Below are positions 46,944 through 58,606 of a stretch of 64,000 bases of DNA, in pieces. This DNA comes from Lactuca virosa (lineage: Eukaryota > Streptophyta > Magnoliopsida > Asterales > Asteraceae). A program made the translations under genes and the position numbers. How positions within the stretch are numbered: the stretch's first letter is position 1; every line of letters begins with the position of its first letter. The notes beneath the pieces are model-generated. The model was not told where the DNA came from. It saw nothing but the letters and a program-made list of their open reading frames with translations, and did no database searches. Location: positions 259,402,240 through 259,466,239 of the forward strand of contig CAKMRJ010005412.1 of the NCBI GenBank assembly GCA_928212115.1. Direction: 5' to 3'.

Positions 46944-47925
46944 ATGATGTTGACCATCCTTATTATTATACCCTATTTCGATAACTTTAATTTTGAAATG
47001 TGCCATGGAAAATACTTGTCTACCTCCAAATTGACATGTGATGTTGGAAAATTCATATATTAAGTTAATAATCAAACAATGAAATTTGAAATTATCAATG
47101 GAAGATTTATTTATTAAGCATGAAAGCCATGACCTTCTTCCGAAAGGGCATGAAAGCTACCGAAACCATTGACATCCATACTCCATAAAAATTCTTCATG
47201 CAATCTTGCAAAAAATTGATAATCTGCATAATTTTATAATTATAACTAAATGAAGATCAAATCTGAATAGATAAATTCCAATACAACATTTGTAATAAGT
47301 TTACCTTCATAAATATTAATGTTTAAAATACCAATGTTTTAGAAGCATTATCTTCATTCATAACACATAATTAACATAAAAGGTCATGTATCATGTGCCA
47401 ATAACACCATCTTTAAACTTGCAAAAAAAATTCATTGTAAGCTTCACTTTTTCTTCAAATTTATGGTTGGGTTAAACTATCCACGAGATTGTAGTATTGA
47501 GTGGCTTTCATGTATTAGATGTCAAGAATATCAACTTCCAACTTGACATTAGAATTCTCTTTCAATTTTACTATTTGTAAGTTTGGAATTACAAGAAAGG
47601 GGTGTAAGTTACGAAAGTAAATATTAGATGCATAAAAAATAAACCATAAATTAGTAGTAGGACCCGAGATTAATTCGATTTTCGTCAAACACCTTGTCTT
47701 CAACGATTAAGTATGAAATAACACATCAATGGTTTAATTGAATCTAGAAGGAGATGGTGGTCCATGAATCTTAACTAACCAAAAAGTAGATAGCAAGATG
47801 ATGATGTATAAAAAAAGAGAATTACTTGCCTTGTATAAAATTTTGGGGAAACTATAGAAATTGTAGATGGTGTCGATAACCAAATGATCATGTGAAATCC
47901 CCATTTTTATGGCCATTTTAAATAT
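46944..47925. other. AT-rich DNA, no gene
   Basis: About 1 kb without recognisable coding or repeat boundaries. Confidence 0.5.
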
Positions 47926-50268
47926 TGTAACATCTGAATCCCGAGGTAATTCAAATTTGAAAATTCTAAGTATTTAGGGTTGCCACGACGTGGGGGAAAG
48001 CACCACGACGTGGAGTTTCAAGAAACATCACGATCTCATTTAAGGCCGCCACAACATGGCAGTCTATGGGCACGGTGTGACATTAATTTAATGAGAAACC
48101 CTAATATTTGGGGTTTGCGCCCTATTTAAGGGAATGTGATGGCTAGGGCACGGTGTGGCATTGATTTAATGAGAAACCCTAAAAGTTAAATGATATAATT
48201 TTTGGAATTTTGGGATCTATATTGAAACATTTGGACTTGAATTGAAATGAATTTGGAAGCTAGTGGGGGGGGGGGGGCTGTTTGATAATTAGCGGGCTTA
48301 GTTTGAAAAAGATCTTGTGGAGAGGGACCAAACTTGGAAAAATGAAAATATGTTTGAATGAGAGACACGAGATTAAACCCGGTACCCTTCCCCTCTCGTT
48401 TTCATGATGCAACCCTAACCCTAGCTCATTTTCTCCAGCCTCCACCCTTATCTTTACCATCTCCGGCGCTGCCATCCCCACCGTTGCTGCCACCGCCGAG
48501 CGTCGCAGCTGCTACCCCTTCCGGTAAGAGCAAGTTGACGACGTGAGTGTTGGGTGTGTCCGCTGCCACCATTCCTCCATATTTCTTATTCTTCTTCTTC
48601 TTTTATGTCGCCATCCACAGCCGTACACGACAGTTGTTGGTGTTGTTCCGGCTGCCCCTCGCTTCTGATCTTGTTCCGCAACAGCTAGCCGCCGCCGCCG
48701 CTCGTACGACCCTCCTTTCAGTTGCACCGGTCAATGTTCACCACTCCAAGGGAGGTTGTTGTGTGTGTGTGCTCGTGTGTAGGTGTGTGTGTTGTTGGCC
48801 TAAAACCGAAAAAGAACCACCATGGCTGCCACCATGGTGGCTGCCGCTTGCTGCCATCTCTTGCCGCCACCAACCACCATGGGAGGTGGCTGTGTGTGTG
48901 TGTGTGTTTTGGTGTACAATTGTGTGTATATTATGGCGTGATGTTGTAGAAGCAAAATCTTTGGCCGAAAAATCAAGGAAATCCCCCACCACCATCGTGA
49001 GGTGATGGCTAGCGTCGTGAACCGCCGTCGACCACCACCGCCCGAGGTGGAAGTAGGTGGTACCCGACCTAGTGAAATCCTAATTAACCTAAAAACTTAA
49101 CCTTGGACCTAATTGGCATGTGTTTGGGTTGGAAACCCTAATCTTGGAGACTTTTGTTTGGGAATTTGTTGGGACCCGCGTTTTGGACCGTTGGATTGGA
49201 ATTATGAATTATGCCCGACCACATTATATGATTGACCTAGTGGAGTGATGGGCTTAATGGATTAAGTCCTTAATGGGTTAAGTGTTCTTACTTAACCCTA
49301 ATCGTCATTTTATCTGAAACCCTAATCGTGTTTGGGCTTCAAGTTGGGCCTTTCTTTTGGGCTTTGGTGAATGGGTTATTGATGGGCTACCTGAGAACAA
49401 GTGTATGGACTAGGAAAAATTGGATGGGCTTTAGGGTAAGGCCCATGTAAGGGGTTTGGGCCCAATTTGGAAAATTGGGCCATAATTGCGCCTTGGTTGA
49501 TTATTTGACTTTTGGGCCTTCAGAGTGTGAGTTTGGGCCGTGGTCTTGGACCAAGCTAGGTTAGGGGTGAAATGGTCTTTTTACCCCAAGTAGGGATTTA
49601 TGGTTATGCATTGGAACCCAATTGTTAATTGGATGTTGTTGTGATGTTGACAGTTCGGGGGCCTGTCATCCAACAGCCAGAGATTTATCCGCGGTACTTC
49701 AGCAGTGCGAGGTGAGTCCACTCACTGCGTTTAGCGGGTCGAAGGCACCAAGGCTGGCCCTTTATTTATTGCATAGTATGATGGTTTTCCGTGTGATAAT
49801 TATCACCGTTCACGCATTGCTTGATGATCATGTTATTTATGTATGTTATTATGTGGTAGTGGCAGGGGTGAAATAGACCCCGTAACCGGTTGGAATAGAC
49901 CGGAGGGTAGGTCGGGCACCCAGATATGCCTGACAGGGTAGGTCGAACACCCATATATGCTCGGCAGGGTAGGTCGGGCACCCATATATGCCTGACAGTA
50001 TGTTTGTGTTGTATGTAGTATGTTGGGGGAAACTCACTAAGCTTTGTGCTTACAATTTTCAGTTTGTGTTTCAGGTACTATGGTTTTCAAACAAGGGAGC
50101 TCAGGATGATTGCAGGGCACGCACCACATGTTTTCGCATTTTACAATTTACTCTGATTTGAAACAGTACTCATACACTTACTTTGTTAAACTTGTATGGA
50201 TAATGTTGAAGCACTGTTTTTATTTGATTAAAAATGGAATTTTATGGTCTTATTTTTGGGATGTTACA
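47926..50268 (+). repeat. solo-like LTR with CCACGACGTGG motifs
   Basis: TGTAACATCTG...GGGATGTTACA, 2343 bp. Telobox-type repeat at 48096-48116 followed by CCTATTTAAG. CCACGACGTGG palindromes at 47982-48015 replace the ACTCG motif of relatives. Donor GAG/GTGAGTC at 49709 and acceptor TTTCAG/GTACT at 50074 flank a GGTAGGTCGGGCACCC array (49905-49995). The flanking 5-mers (AATAT and GTGAG) do not match, so this is not a simple solo LTR. Frames inside, such as 48547-49005, are GT- and CCA-rich noise. Confidence 0.8.
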
Positions 50269-50688
50269 GTGAGTATGTGAGCAGTCGGCCAGATGAGGAG
50301 TGATTAGCCACTCTCGAGAGAGTGAGTATTTTTCATGAGTGATTAGCTAAGGGCTTCTCCTAATGTTCATCGCCTATCATCGTAGCTTGTATTTTCATCG
50401 CTAAGGGCTTATCCTATGAGTCATCACATATCATCGCATTAACAATACTGCTTCATGGATTCCTCCACAATACATGCTATTAGATTACATCGCATGAATA
50501 CATGGTTCGTACATCGCTTGAACTCGTAATTCATCACCTATAGGTTGCGAACCAACCAGTTTTTTACTGGACTGATTTAATTAGTCAGTGGTCGTCATCT
50601 ATACTCTGGTAGATGACTACATCGCAAACATTGCAATCATCGCATCTACAAGTCATGGCATCTCCTATACTCTCATGGTTAAAGACCC
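50269..50688. repeat. TCATCGC-rich stretch
   Basis: Dispersed CATCGC/ATCATCGCA repeats. Probably the array part of another LTR, but not assignable. Confidence 0.4.
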
Positions 50689-50739
50689 CTCCTTATCATT
50701 TTTCATCTCTCATCTCCAATCTCTCATTGCCCATCGCTA

Positions 50740-50793
<54 letters not shown>

Positions 50794-50845
50794 GGTAGCG
50801 ATGGGCAATGCGAGATGGGAGATGAGAGATGAAAAATGATTAGGT
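50689..50845. repeat. palindrome with (TA)n centre
   Basis: Arms of about 55 bp at 50689-50743 and 50791-50845 (CATTTTTCATCTCTCATCTC with its complement, and GCCCATCGCTA), about 90% matched, around a TA run at 50744-50790. It would form a strong cruciform or hairpin. Confidence 0.85.
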
Positions 50846-50912
50846 TCCAATGCATAACCATAAATCCCTACTTGGGGTAAAAAAGACCATTTCACCCCTA
50901 ACCTACCTTGGT
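50843..50912 (-). repeat. inverted 70-bp piece of the 47926-50268 LTR family
   Basis: Reverse complement of 49551-49620 (shared GGTGAAATGGTCTTTTT, ACCCCAAGTAGGGATTTATG and GTTATGCATTGGAACC). Confidence 0.85.
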
Positions 50913-52413
50913 ACTTTATCTTTTCCTCTGACGTGACCTAGGTTTACATTACTAAGTCTTAGTCTTATATTCCAGGCGACTAATGATAGTCTAGATTCCT
51001 CGCTAATCCTAATGTCTACATCAAGATCTATCAAGTAAGGAACAACCACGTAGGATCATATCAGAGGTAGGGTCCGTTTGGTATACAAAACATACTGTTT
51101 AGAAATCACACTTTAAACATCTCACTAAATCCAGCCTAGACACCATCCCCTTAAATAGACCTATCATTATAATGACTTGGATTTACTGATAAATCTTATT
51201 TATAGGTTCATAATAACGACTTATGACTACAAATATAAGTTACAATGAAAGCAAAATAGTGTAGCTTAACTTACAGAGTTTTTAGCGAAAACTGGGAAAA
51301 ACACGCAGACAGAACTCCAAAACCAAGAGATTCTATTTTTCGGACTCCTAGACCCCTCAGAACCTTGCTAAATACTTCAAGGAAACCCCCAAAAATTCGG
51401 ACTAAAGAAGAACTATTATTCCAGAGAGAATGGGATTGAATTTTTGTATGGAAAGAATGAAAAACGAAGGAGGTATTTATACTGCAGGGAAGGCGCACCG
51501 CGCCCATCAGCCTTGCTGGCTTCATCCCCTCTTTGCCATGTGTCCTACCCTGATATGTCCGCATCTTCTTCTTCTTCTTCTTCTTCTTCTTCTTCTATAA
51601 TGTGACATGTTTCACACTCTTATGGAGCCATATGTCACGTCCATATCTTTCCACGTCACTTGTCTCTTGGAGGAGTGGGCGGTCGGCTTGCAACAGCGCA
51701 CTCCGGTACCGCCACATCATCAACACAAGCGGTTTCTTGCAGATCTTAGGACGGCCATAACTTTCACATACGGGCTCAATTTTCAACGTTCTTTATACGC
51801 TTGGAATCCTCTCGACGGGATCTACAATTTTCATTATAATCTCAACATCTAATTATTGCTCTAACAAAAATTCATATTTAGACTGCTTTATACTGTTAAA
51901 GTTTGTGCGAATTTCATAACTTCTTCATATGAACTCCATTCTCGACTGTCTTTATATCGACGGGTTCATATTAATGAGATCTTCAATTCTCATTTACATG
52001 GTTTTGGCTAACAATCAACCGATTAGAATTTCGATTTTTGTGTCTGCACTACTGCGTTGAATCTTCGAAAAATCATAATTTCCTCTCACGAAGTCAAATT
52101 TGGACGTTCTCTACATGCATGCTCTCTGTTTTACGACTATTATGACTTTCCTTTAGATTACTTAGGCTAAAATCAATTTATCAAAAAATCACCTTTTACG
52201 ATACGCAGAGCCGTGGTTTAATCGTGAGACTTCGAAGAAGCATAACTTCTTCATACGAACTCAAATTTTAGTGTTCTTTATATGTACGGAATCCTTGTCA
52301 CACATACTATAACTTTGGTTAAGATTATTTATCCTAAATAATCTTCTTTCGAAAAATCATTTTTAACGCTTATTATATCTTAATTGACTAGTCCGAATCC
52401 ATGAGTGTTACAG
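50913..52413 (-). repeat. partial LTR related to the solo LTR at 59664
   Basis: The + strand ends GAGTGTTACA at 52413. On the minus strand TGTAACACTC is followed by GACTAGTCAATT, as in the 59664 LTR (GGGCTAGTCAATT). Both share repeated AACTTCTTCATA-type blocks. The 3' part is missing. Includes a CTT microsatellite. Confidence 0.75.
51565..51597. repeat. (CTT)n microsatellite
   Basis: About ten CTT units inside the partial LTR. Confidence 0.95.
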
Positions 52414-53031
52414 ATCATATATTGAAGAAAAGGAATTGCTTAGTGATTGATGATTATAAGCGAGTGTACTTGAATCTAAATCCATATTTCATCATAACCA
52501 ATCACTTTTTAAGTTGGGTTTCCTACAAAATTTAAGGAAAACAAATTATAAGCACTATAGGATCAATTGATAGCAATATTTAGCGTTCTTAGTTTCCAAT
52601 AAGCATCATGAGAAAAGAGATGTATGAATAGATATACACACATACCGTATGTAGGAAGAAGAATAGTTTTGATATCTAACCTGAAATCGACGGATAGAAT
52701 AGAATAATCTTCAATTTGTTGCCACAAATCGAACGTACCTTAAAATAGATGAGACTAAAAGTGATCTTGATGGGTTGAAGGTATATACGAAGTGGAATTC
52801 GTTACTACAAATAAAAAGTGGAAGCCCTGCCCATCGATTTTAACTTTAGATATGATTGTGTACGTGATTTCTTGTCTAATCAATGGAATTCAAATCTAGT
52901 TGTTGATTTATTAGGATATCACATCAAGAATTATTGATTGTATGAGATAATGTGTATTTAAAATCAGAACTAGAATGTTAGTGGGAAACCAAAAGTCGGG
53001 TGAATATGAAGAGCACATATGGCATAATAAA
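52414..53031. other. unassigned AT-rich DNA
   Basis: No gene or repeat recognised. Confidence 0.45.
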
Positions 53032-53033
53032 TA

Positions 53034-53283
53034 GTCCATTTGTCCCATATTTATTGTCCACCTTTGTCTTTTTAAGTCTTTATTCTTCAATGTTGACCTT
53101 AAATATTTTTGCTTTTGATATATAATACTTGATACAAAATATATTAATGAATTTTGTTTTAAATGTTTTCATTATTATAAGCTTCATCAAGTAAATATAT
53201 AACACAAATAATAATATTTAAGGTCAAACTTAAACAATAAAGATTTCAAAAGTCCAGTGGACAATAAATATGGGACGATGGAG
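53034..53283. mobile_element. Stowaway-like MITE
   Basis: 250 bp with terminal inverted repeats GTCCATTTGTCCCATATTTA and, at the other end, CTCCATCGTCCCATATTTA, both continuing TTGTCCAC. TA duplications lie at 53032-53033 and 53284-53285. Ends of the CTCC..CGTCCC type define the Stowaway group of Tc1/mariner MITEs. No coding. Confidence 0.85.
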
Positions 53284-53299
53284 TAGTACTTTAATCGAG

Positions 53300-53302
<3 letters not shown>

Positions 53303-53381
<79 letters not shown>
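53303..53381. repeat. (TA)n microsatellite
   Basis: Nearly 80 bases of TA next to the MITE. Confidence 0.97.
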
Positions 53382-53384
<3 letters not shown>

Positions 53385-53491
53385 GACGGTTCACTTGAGA
53401 TTAAAAAAATAGAGATCTTGAGATTCAACCTCAACCACATATTTCTCATTTGCAGCTCTAACGCTCCAGTGTACCGGCAGCAACGGGGTAT
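53382..53491. other. flank of gypsy-5
   Basis: Starts GGGGACGGTTCACTTGAGA after the TA run, like the terminal part of some plant DNA elements. The five bases before the LTR are GGTAT, the expected target duplication if the right end (outside the window) matches. Confidence 0.4.
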
Positions 53492-55207
53492 TGTAACGTC
53501 CCAAAAAATTAAAACCAAAAATTTCGTTTTCATAGTAATAATAAAACCATCAACCAAACTTTTTCATAAAACCATAAGGAAAATCATAGTATGTCAATAA
53601 ATCATCCCAATACATCAAAGTCAAATATGGCGGAAATCAAGGTGTGTGCGATGCGATCATCCCGAGCTCTTCCCCTTCGATCCGGAAGTACCTGAAACAT
53701 AAATTGAAAATCATAAGCACGAAGCTTAGTGAGTTCCCCAAAATACCTCATACCATACAAACATATAATGGGCCATGCTCGACAACCATCGGGCCCCGCC
53801 CGACATCGAGCCCCGCTCGGAACAGATTTGTTTGTATCTTGTGATGGGCCCCGCCCACCAGACCCATCAGGCCCCTCTCTATATACATACCGTACATATA
53901 CACATGCAAGGTCGCACAGACAACTAGCATACAGATAACCATAATCCATGGGTCGGCATTGGTTCCTTCGAACCGCTAAGCACTAGGAGGAAACTCACCT
54001 CAAACTGCCAAAAAATTAGATAAATGCTCGTACTGCTGATCCGAGAAATCTCTGCACTAAATATAATCAAACAATACCCTAATTAATAATTATGTCATAA
54101 ACCATAATCGGGGTCCCAACTCATCATCCTCAACCTTTAGGGTAAAAGACTATTTACCTTTTCCTTACTGAGCCCAACTAGCTTGGCCAAAAAACCCTAT
54201 AGTGGCCGAAGGCCTACAAATGGCCCAACCCATAAAGCTAAGGTCCAACTATGGCCCAACATATACAAAGCCAAAAATCCAGCTAAGATCCAAGGCTCAA
54301 AAGGAGTTTGAGTCCAAAAAGGGCCCAAAACGATAACAACCCACTTCACAGCGTACGCCCTGCGTACTCCTTGTATGCGTAGCGTATGAGCGTAGAATCT
54401 AAAAACGGGCACTTGACCTAGTACGCCCCGCGTACTGACTAGAGCACCAATCCTCGATTTTTAACTTAACCACTTAAGCTCTTAACGTCCAAACTTCAGA
54501 TCCACATCATTTTAAGGTCTTAACACGTAAAGATGGAAACTTTTTAGTTTTTCATGACTTAATGAGACCCAATACTCGTTTTTTACCATTAAGACCCATG
54601 ATAAGAGCCCTAACTCGTGCATGGTCCAATATAACACATCAAGATAGCATTTTTGTGCACAAGGGACATTAGAGAGGCTAAGATCTAGCATTGCTAGCTC
54701 CTGGAGTGGCTCAAACTCACAAGGAGGACTCATAGGACCACAAAATACACAAAATCATTCCCTAACTAGATCTATCATAAAGAGCTATCAAGTTAAGAGC
54801 TTTATACCACCAAAAGCTTTCCAAGTTGGTGATGGTTCTGGATCCACAAGCTTCAACTACACCAAAAACACCCTTAAAGGTCACATCCAAGCTCAAAACA
54901 CTCAAAAGGAAATTAGGGTTTCGTTCTCAGGGTTTGGAGAGGTGGAGGTTGGTTATATGAAGGTCCAAGAGCAACTTAAGGTGTTTAAATAAGGCTCAAA
55001 CCCTAAAAATTAGGGTTTGTCCCAGGTGGCTATACGCCTAGGGTACTCCACGTACGCCCAACGTACGTGGATGCCTCCGCAACCAACTTATCAGCCCAGT
55101 ACGCCCAGCGTACACCTAGAGTGCACCCGGTGTATTGGCCAGGGATCCAAATTCAAAAAGTTTAAAGTTTGAGGGAAAAGAGGAATACCTGAAATGCGAA
55201 TGTTACA
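53492..55207 (-). repeat. gypsy-5 3' LTR, complete
   Basis: 1716 bp, TGTAACATTC on the minus strand to GGGACGTTACA. Telobox pair at 54998-55019 next to TATTTAAA. GTACGCC/GCGTAC motifs at 54350-54435 and 55030-55135. Intron-like segment 53692-53998 holding GGGCCCCGCCCG-type units. Confidence 0.92.
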
Positions 55208-55223
55208 GTTCCTCCCCCACTTG
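55208..55223 (-). other. gypsy-5 polypurine tract
   Basis: CAAGTGGGGGAGGAAC on the minus strand, directly before LTR start TGTAAC. Confidence 0.85.
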
Positions 55224-55225
55224 AA

Positions 55226-55687
55226 TCAGACTTCGTCCTTGAATTTCGTCGCTGTAAATAACTCCGGATAATGTTCCCTTATCTCGACCTCAAGCTCCCA
55301 CATCCATTCTGAACCATTGTGGTGCTGCCATTGCAACTTTACCAGATCCACCGTCTTGTTCCGCAGAGCCTTCGTCTTCCTGTCAAGGATGGCAATTGGT
55401 CTCTCAATATAATTCAGATGATCATCCACCTAAATATCATGTAATGGAACCACCGCGGAATCATCAACCAAACATTTACGCAGATTGGAGACATGAAACA
55501 TGTTATGGATATGACTAAGCTCCTCGAGTAGATCCAAGTGATAAGCAACCCTGTCCACCTGGGCCAAACCCCTAAAATGATCGATATACCTGGGGACCAA
55601 CTTGCCCCTCCTACTGAATAGGATGACACCTTTCCAAGATGACACCTCCAGGAGCACTATGTCCCCAACCTGGAACTCTATATCTAA
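55226..55687 (-). pseudogene. gypsy-5 integrase C-terminus and chromodomain-like tail
   Basis: LVPRYIDHFRGLAQVDRVAY, HNMFHVSNLRKCLVDDSAVV, an in-frame TAG after HDI, then LNYIERPIAILDRKTKALR, VKLQWQHHNGSEWMWELE and the end KFKDEV. The usual WTWEPE aromatic box reads WMWELE. One nonsense codon splits it. Confidence 0.88.
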
Positions 55688-56640
55688 TCAGTTCTTGTCG
55701 GCATAACTCTTCTGCCGACTATGTGTTGTCTGAATTCTACCTGAGCCTGCTAGATCAGCTTTTGTCGTCTTGAGTACCACCTCGGTACTCCCAATGACTC
55801 GCTGACCGACCTCACCCCAACATATCAGGGTACTGCACTTCCTCCCATAGAGCATCTCAAAAGGAGGTCGATCAATGCTGGCGTGATAACTATTGTTATA
55901 CGAAAACTCCGCCAAAGGGAGATACGTATCCCAACTCCCACCGAAATCCAATACTCTCGCCTGAAGAATATCCTCCAAGGTTTGGATAGTCCGCTCACTC
56001 TGTCCATTAGTCTGCGGGTGGAAAGCCGTGCTGAAATGCAGATGAGTACCCAGCTCCTCGTGAAACCTCTTCCAGAACCTCGAAGTAAAATGGACATCCC
56101 TGTCTGAAACCACTGAAACTGACACCCCATGTCGTGCTACAACCTCCCTGATGTAAATGTCAGCCAACCTCTCCGTGTAGATACTCTCCTTAATCAGAAT
56201 GAAATGTGTGCTCTTGGTCAATCGATCCACGATGACCCATATCGAATCCACTACGCGTGCTGTCCGTGGCAACTACATGATAAAATCCATAGTAATCTCT
56301 TCCCATTTCCAAACGGGAATGTCTAACGGCTGCAACTTGTCGTGAGGTCGCTGATGCTCGATCTTGACTTTCCTGCAAGTCAAGCACCTCTCAACATACC
56401 AAGCCACATCTCGCTTCATGTATGGCCACCAATAGTCGAGACGAAGATCTCTATACATCTTGGTTGCTCCGGGACGAATAAAGAACCTCAGCTTGTGATC
56501 CTCCTCCATCAAAACCTGATGCGCACCACCCAAATACAGAACACACACCCTCCGATGAAGTGTCAATAACCCCCGACTATCATAATAGAAAGGAAGCCAC
56601 TTGACCCCGCTATGCTCTCACTCTTCTGGTGCTCTTCCTT
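55688..56640 (-). pseudogene. gypsy-5 integrase
   Basis: Zinc head at 56273-56566 (HRRVCVLYLGG, HKLRFFIRPG, CLTCRKVKIEHQ). Core at 55688-56272 with WVIVDRLTKSTHFILI, VVSDRDVHFTSRFW, STAFHPQTNGQSERTIQTLE and SYNNSYHASIDRPPFEMLYG; D, D and E are all present. A stop at 56273-56275 (TAG) separates head from core. The conserved His of the zinc head (IHPG) has become Arg. Confidence 0.9.
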
Positions 56641-57180
56641 CAAAGCCTCAACCCGAGCCTCTCGGATCTACTCTAAAAGTGGGGTAATCACTGTCATCCT
56701 CAAATACATATCCCTAATCAGAGTCGCGACCGCCTTGCAGCTGAGACCATCGGCCACCACGTTGGCCTTCCCTGGGTGATAAAGGATCTCATAATCATAA
56801 TCCTTCACCACATCTAACCATCTACGCTGCCTCATGTACAGATTCAACTGATCCATCAAATACCTCAGGCTCTTGTAATCCGTGTAGATAGTACAACGGA
56901 CCCCATAAAGGTAATGTCGCCAAATATTGAGGGCAAAAACCATAGCCCTCAACTCTAAATCGTGAGTAGGATAATTCGCCTCATGAGGCTTCAACTTCCT
57001 CGAAGCGTAACCAATCACATGACCCCGCTGCATCAACATTGCACCCAAATCCATGATTGATGTATCGCAGTACACCAAAAAATCCTCAACACCCTCCGAC
57101 AGGGTCAGAATCGGCGCCTCACACAATCTCTGCCTCAGAGTCTTAAAAGCTGCCTGCTGCTCAAGCCCCCATTAGAACGT
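56641..57180 (-). pseudogene. gypsy-5 RNase H
   Basis: APILTLSEGVEDFLVYCDTS, MLMQRGHVIGYASRKLKPHE, THDLELRAMVFALNIWRHYL, YTDYKSLRYLMDQ (DYKS in place of DHKS) and YHPGKANVVADGL. An uninterrupted frame over 57126-56668. Confidence 0.9.
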
Positions 57181-58140
57181 GACAGTCTTCTTCGTTAACC
57201 GGGTCAAGGGAACCACTATCTAGGAGAAATCCTAAATGAATCTCCAATAGTAACCTGCCAATCCAAGGAAACTCTGAATCTCAGATGGACACCTCGGAAC
57301 CTCCCACCTCATCACCGCCTCCACTTTGGCCGGATCGACCAGACTATCGTTCTGGTTGACTAGGTGCCCCAGAAACTGCACCTCGCGCAACCAGAACTCA
57401 CACATGGAAAACTTCGCATATAATCCCTCCCTTCTCATAGTTTACAATACTTCCCTCAGATGCTCCTCATGCAGCTCCTGGGTCTTGGAATAGACCAGGA
57501 TGTCATCAATACACACAACCACATATTGATTCAACATAGGTCTGGATACACGATTCATGAGATCCATGAATGTGGTTGGAGCATTGGTGATCTAAAAGGG
57601 CATCACCATGAACTCGTAATGACTATAACGAGTCCGGAAGGCCATCTTATGTGTATCCTCCTCTATGACCCTCATCTGATGATAACCTGAACACATATCA
57701 ATCTTGGAAAACCAAGATGCACCACGAAGTTAGTCAAATAAATCGTTAATCCTCAGGAGTGGGTAACGGTTCTTCACTGTTAACTTATTCAGCTATCGGC
57801 AATCGATACACATCCGATACGACCCATCCTTCTTCTTCACAAACAAGATCGGCGCTCCCCATGGCGAACCACTCGGCCGAATAAATCCATTGTCTAACAA
57901 CTCCTGCAGCTGTGTAGACAACTCCTGTATCTCTGGAGGTGCTAATCAATAAGGTGATTTGGCTACCGGAGTCACTCCAGGAACCAAGTCAATCTGAAAC
58001 TACACTTGCCTTTCTGGAGGCACTCTAGGCAAATCCTCCAGAAATACATTCGGGTACTCCTAGACAATCAAAACATCGTCCACAGTTGCCTCACCCTTCT
58101 ACCGGGTATCCATAACATAGGCAACAAATCCGAAACAACC
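57181..58140 (-). pseudogene. gypsy-5 reverse transcriptase
   Basis: Visible motifs: DLPRVPPE-type linker, GFIRPSGSPWGAPILFVKKK (reverse of about 57880-57830), RIDYR-type YDRL, SKIDM-YHQMRV, YEFMVMPF, catalytic CIDDILVYS near 57495-57512, FSMCEFWLREVQFLGHLVNQ and IQSFLGLAGYYWRF. Several stops (for example near 57235, 57735 and 57945) break the frame. Confidence 0.85.
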
Positions 58141-58538
58141 CTACTGAAGAAAACATATGGCCCTAGCTGCTGAACATAGAACCGAACCACGCTGAACACC
58201 CTTTCCTCGAATCACTATGATGCGCACCAATTGTTGCTCGCAATCAATCATTTCCCAATTGGGGTTCAGCCAATTCATCCCCATAATAACTTTTCTATCA
58301 CGCATGGGTATATGAAACAAATCAATCAGATACCGCTCACAAAAAAACTCCAAAACACAACCCTGATGAACCCTCGATACTCGCACAGGACGATCATTAT
58401 CAATCTCAACCTCTAATGGATAATCCAGCTCCCCCGGAGCATCGACAAATCTCTTGCTGAGCGCAAGAGATACAAAGGATCGGGTATCCCCCGAATCTAA
58501 CAAAACCAGAGCAGAGATACCATTCACATGGAACGAAC
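58141..58538 (-). pseudogene. gypsy-5 protease
   Basis: SFHVNGISALVLLDSGDTRS (active-site DSG), FVSLALSKRFVDAPGELDYP, VSRVHQGCVLEFFCERY, MGMNWLNPNWEMIDCEQQL. Starts right after the intron-like segment. Confidence 0.88.
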
Positions 58539-58606
58539 CTAAAAGCAAACACAAAATGCAAGCAGGAAAATTAACATAAATAAAAAGATAAGGAGAAGAT
58601 ACATAC
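58539..58606 (-). other. putative gag-protease intron, gypsy-5
   Basis: 68 bp, GTATGTATCTTC...GCTTTTAG on the minus strand. Not a multiple of three; removal joins VTG to SFHVNGIS at the same phase as in gypsy-2 and gypsy-3. Confidence 0.65.

Noticed and set aside
48547..49005. 152-codon open frame in the LTR at 47926-50268
   Set aside because: Low-complexity GT/CCA-rich reading inside an LTR leader, with overlapping frames on both strands and no domain.
47926..50268. Clean solo LTR with target duplication
   Set aside because: Flanking 5-mers AATAT and GTGAG do not match, so a simple insertion is not supported.
53303..53557. Ile-Tyr repeat proteins near 41500-41900 and 53303-53557
   Set aside because: Translations of TA microsatellites.
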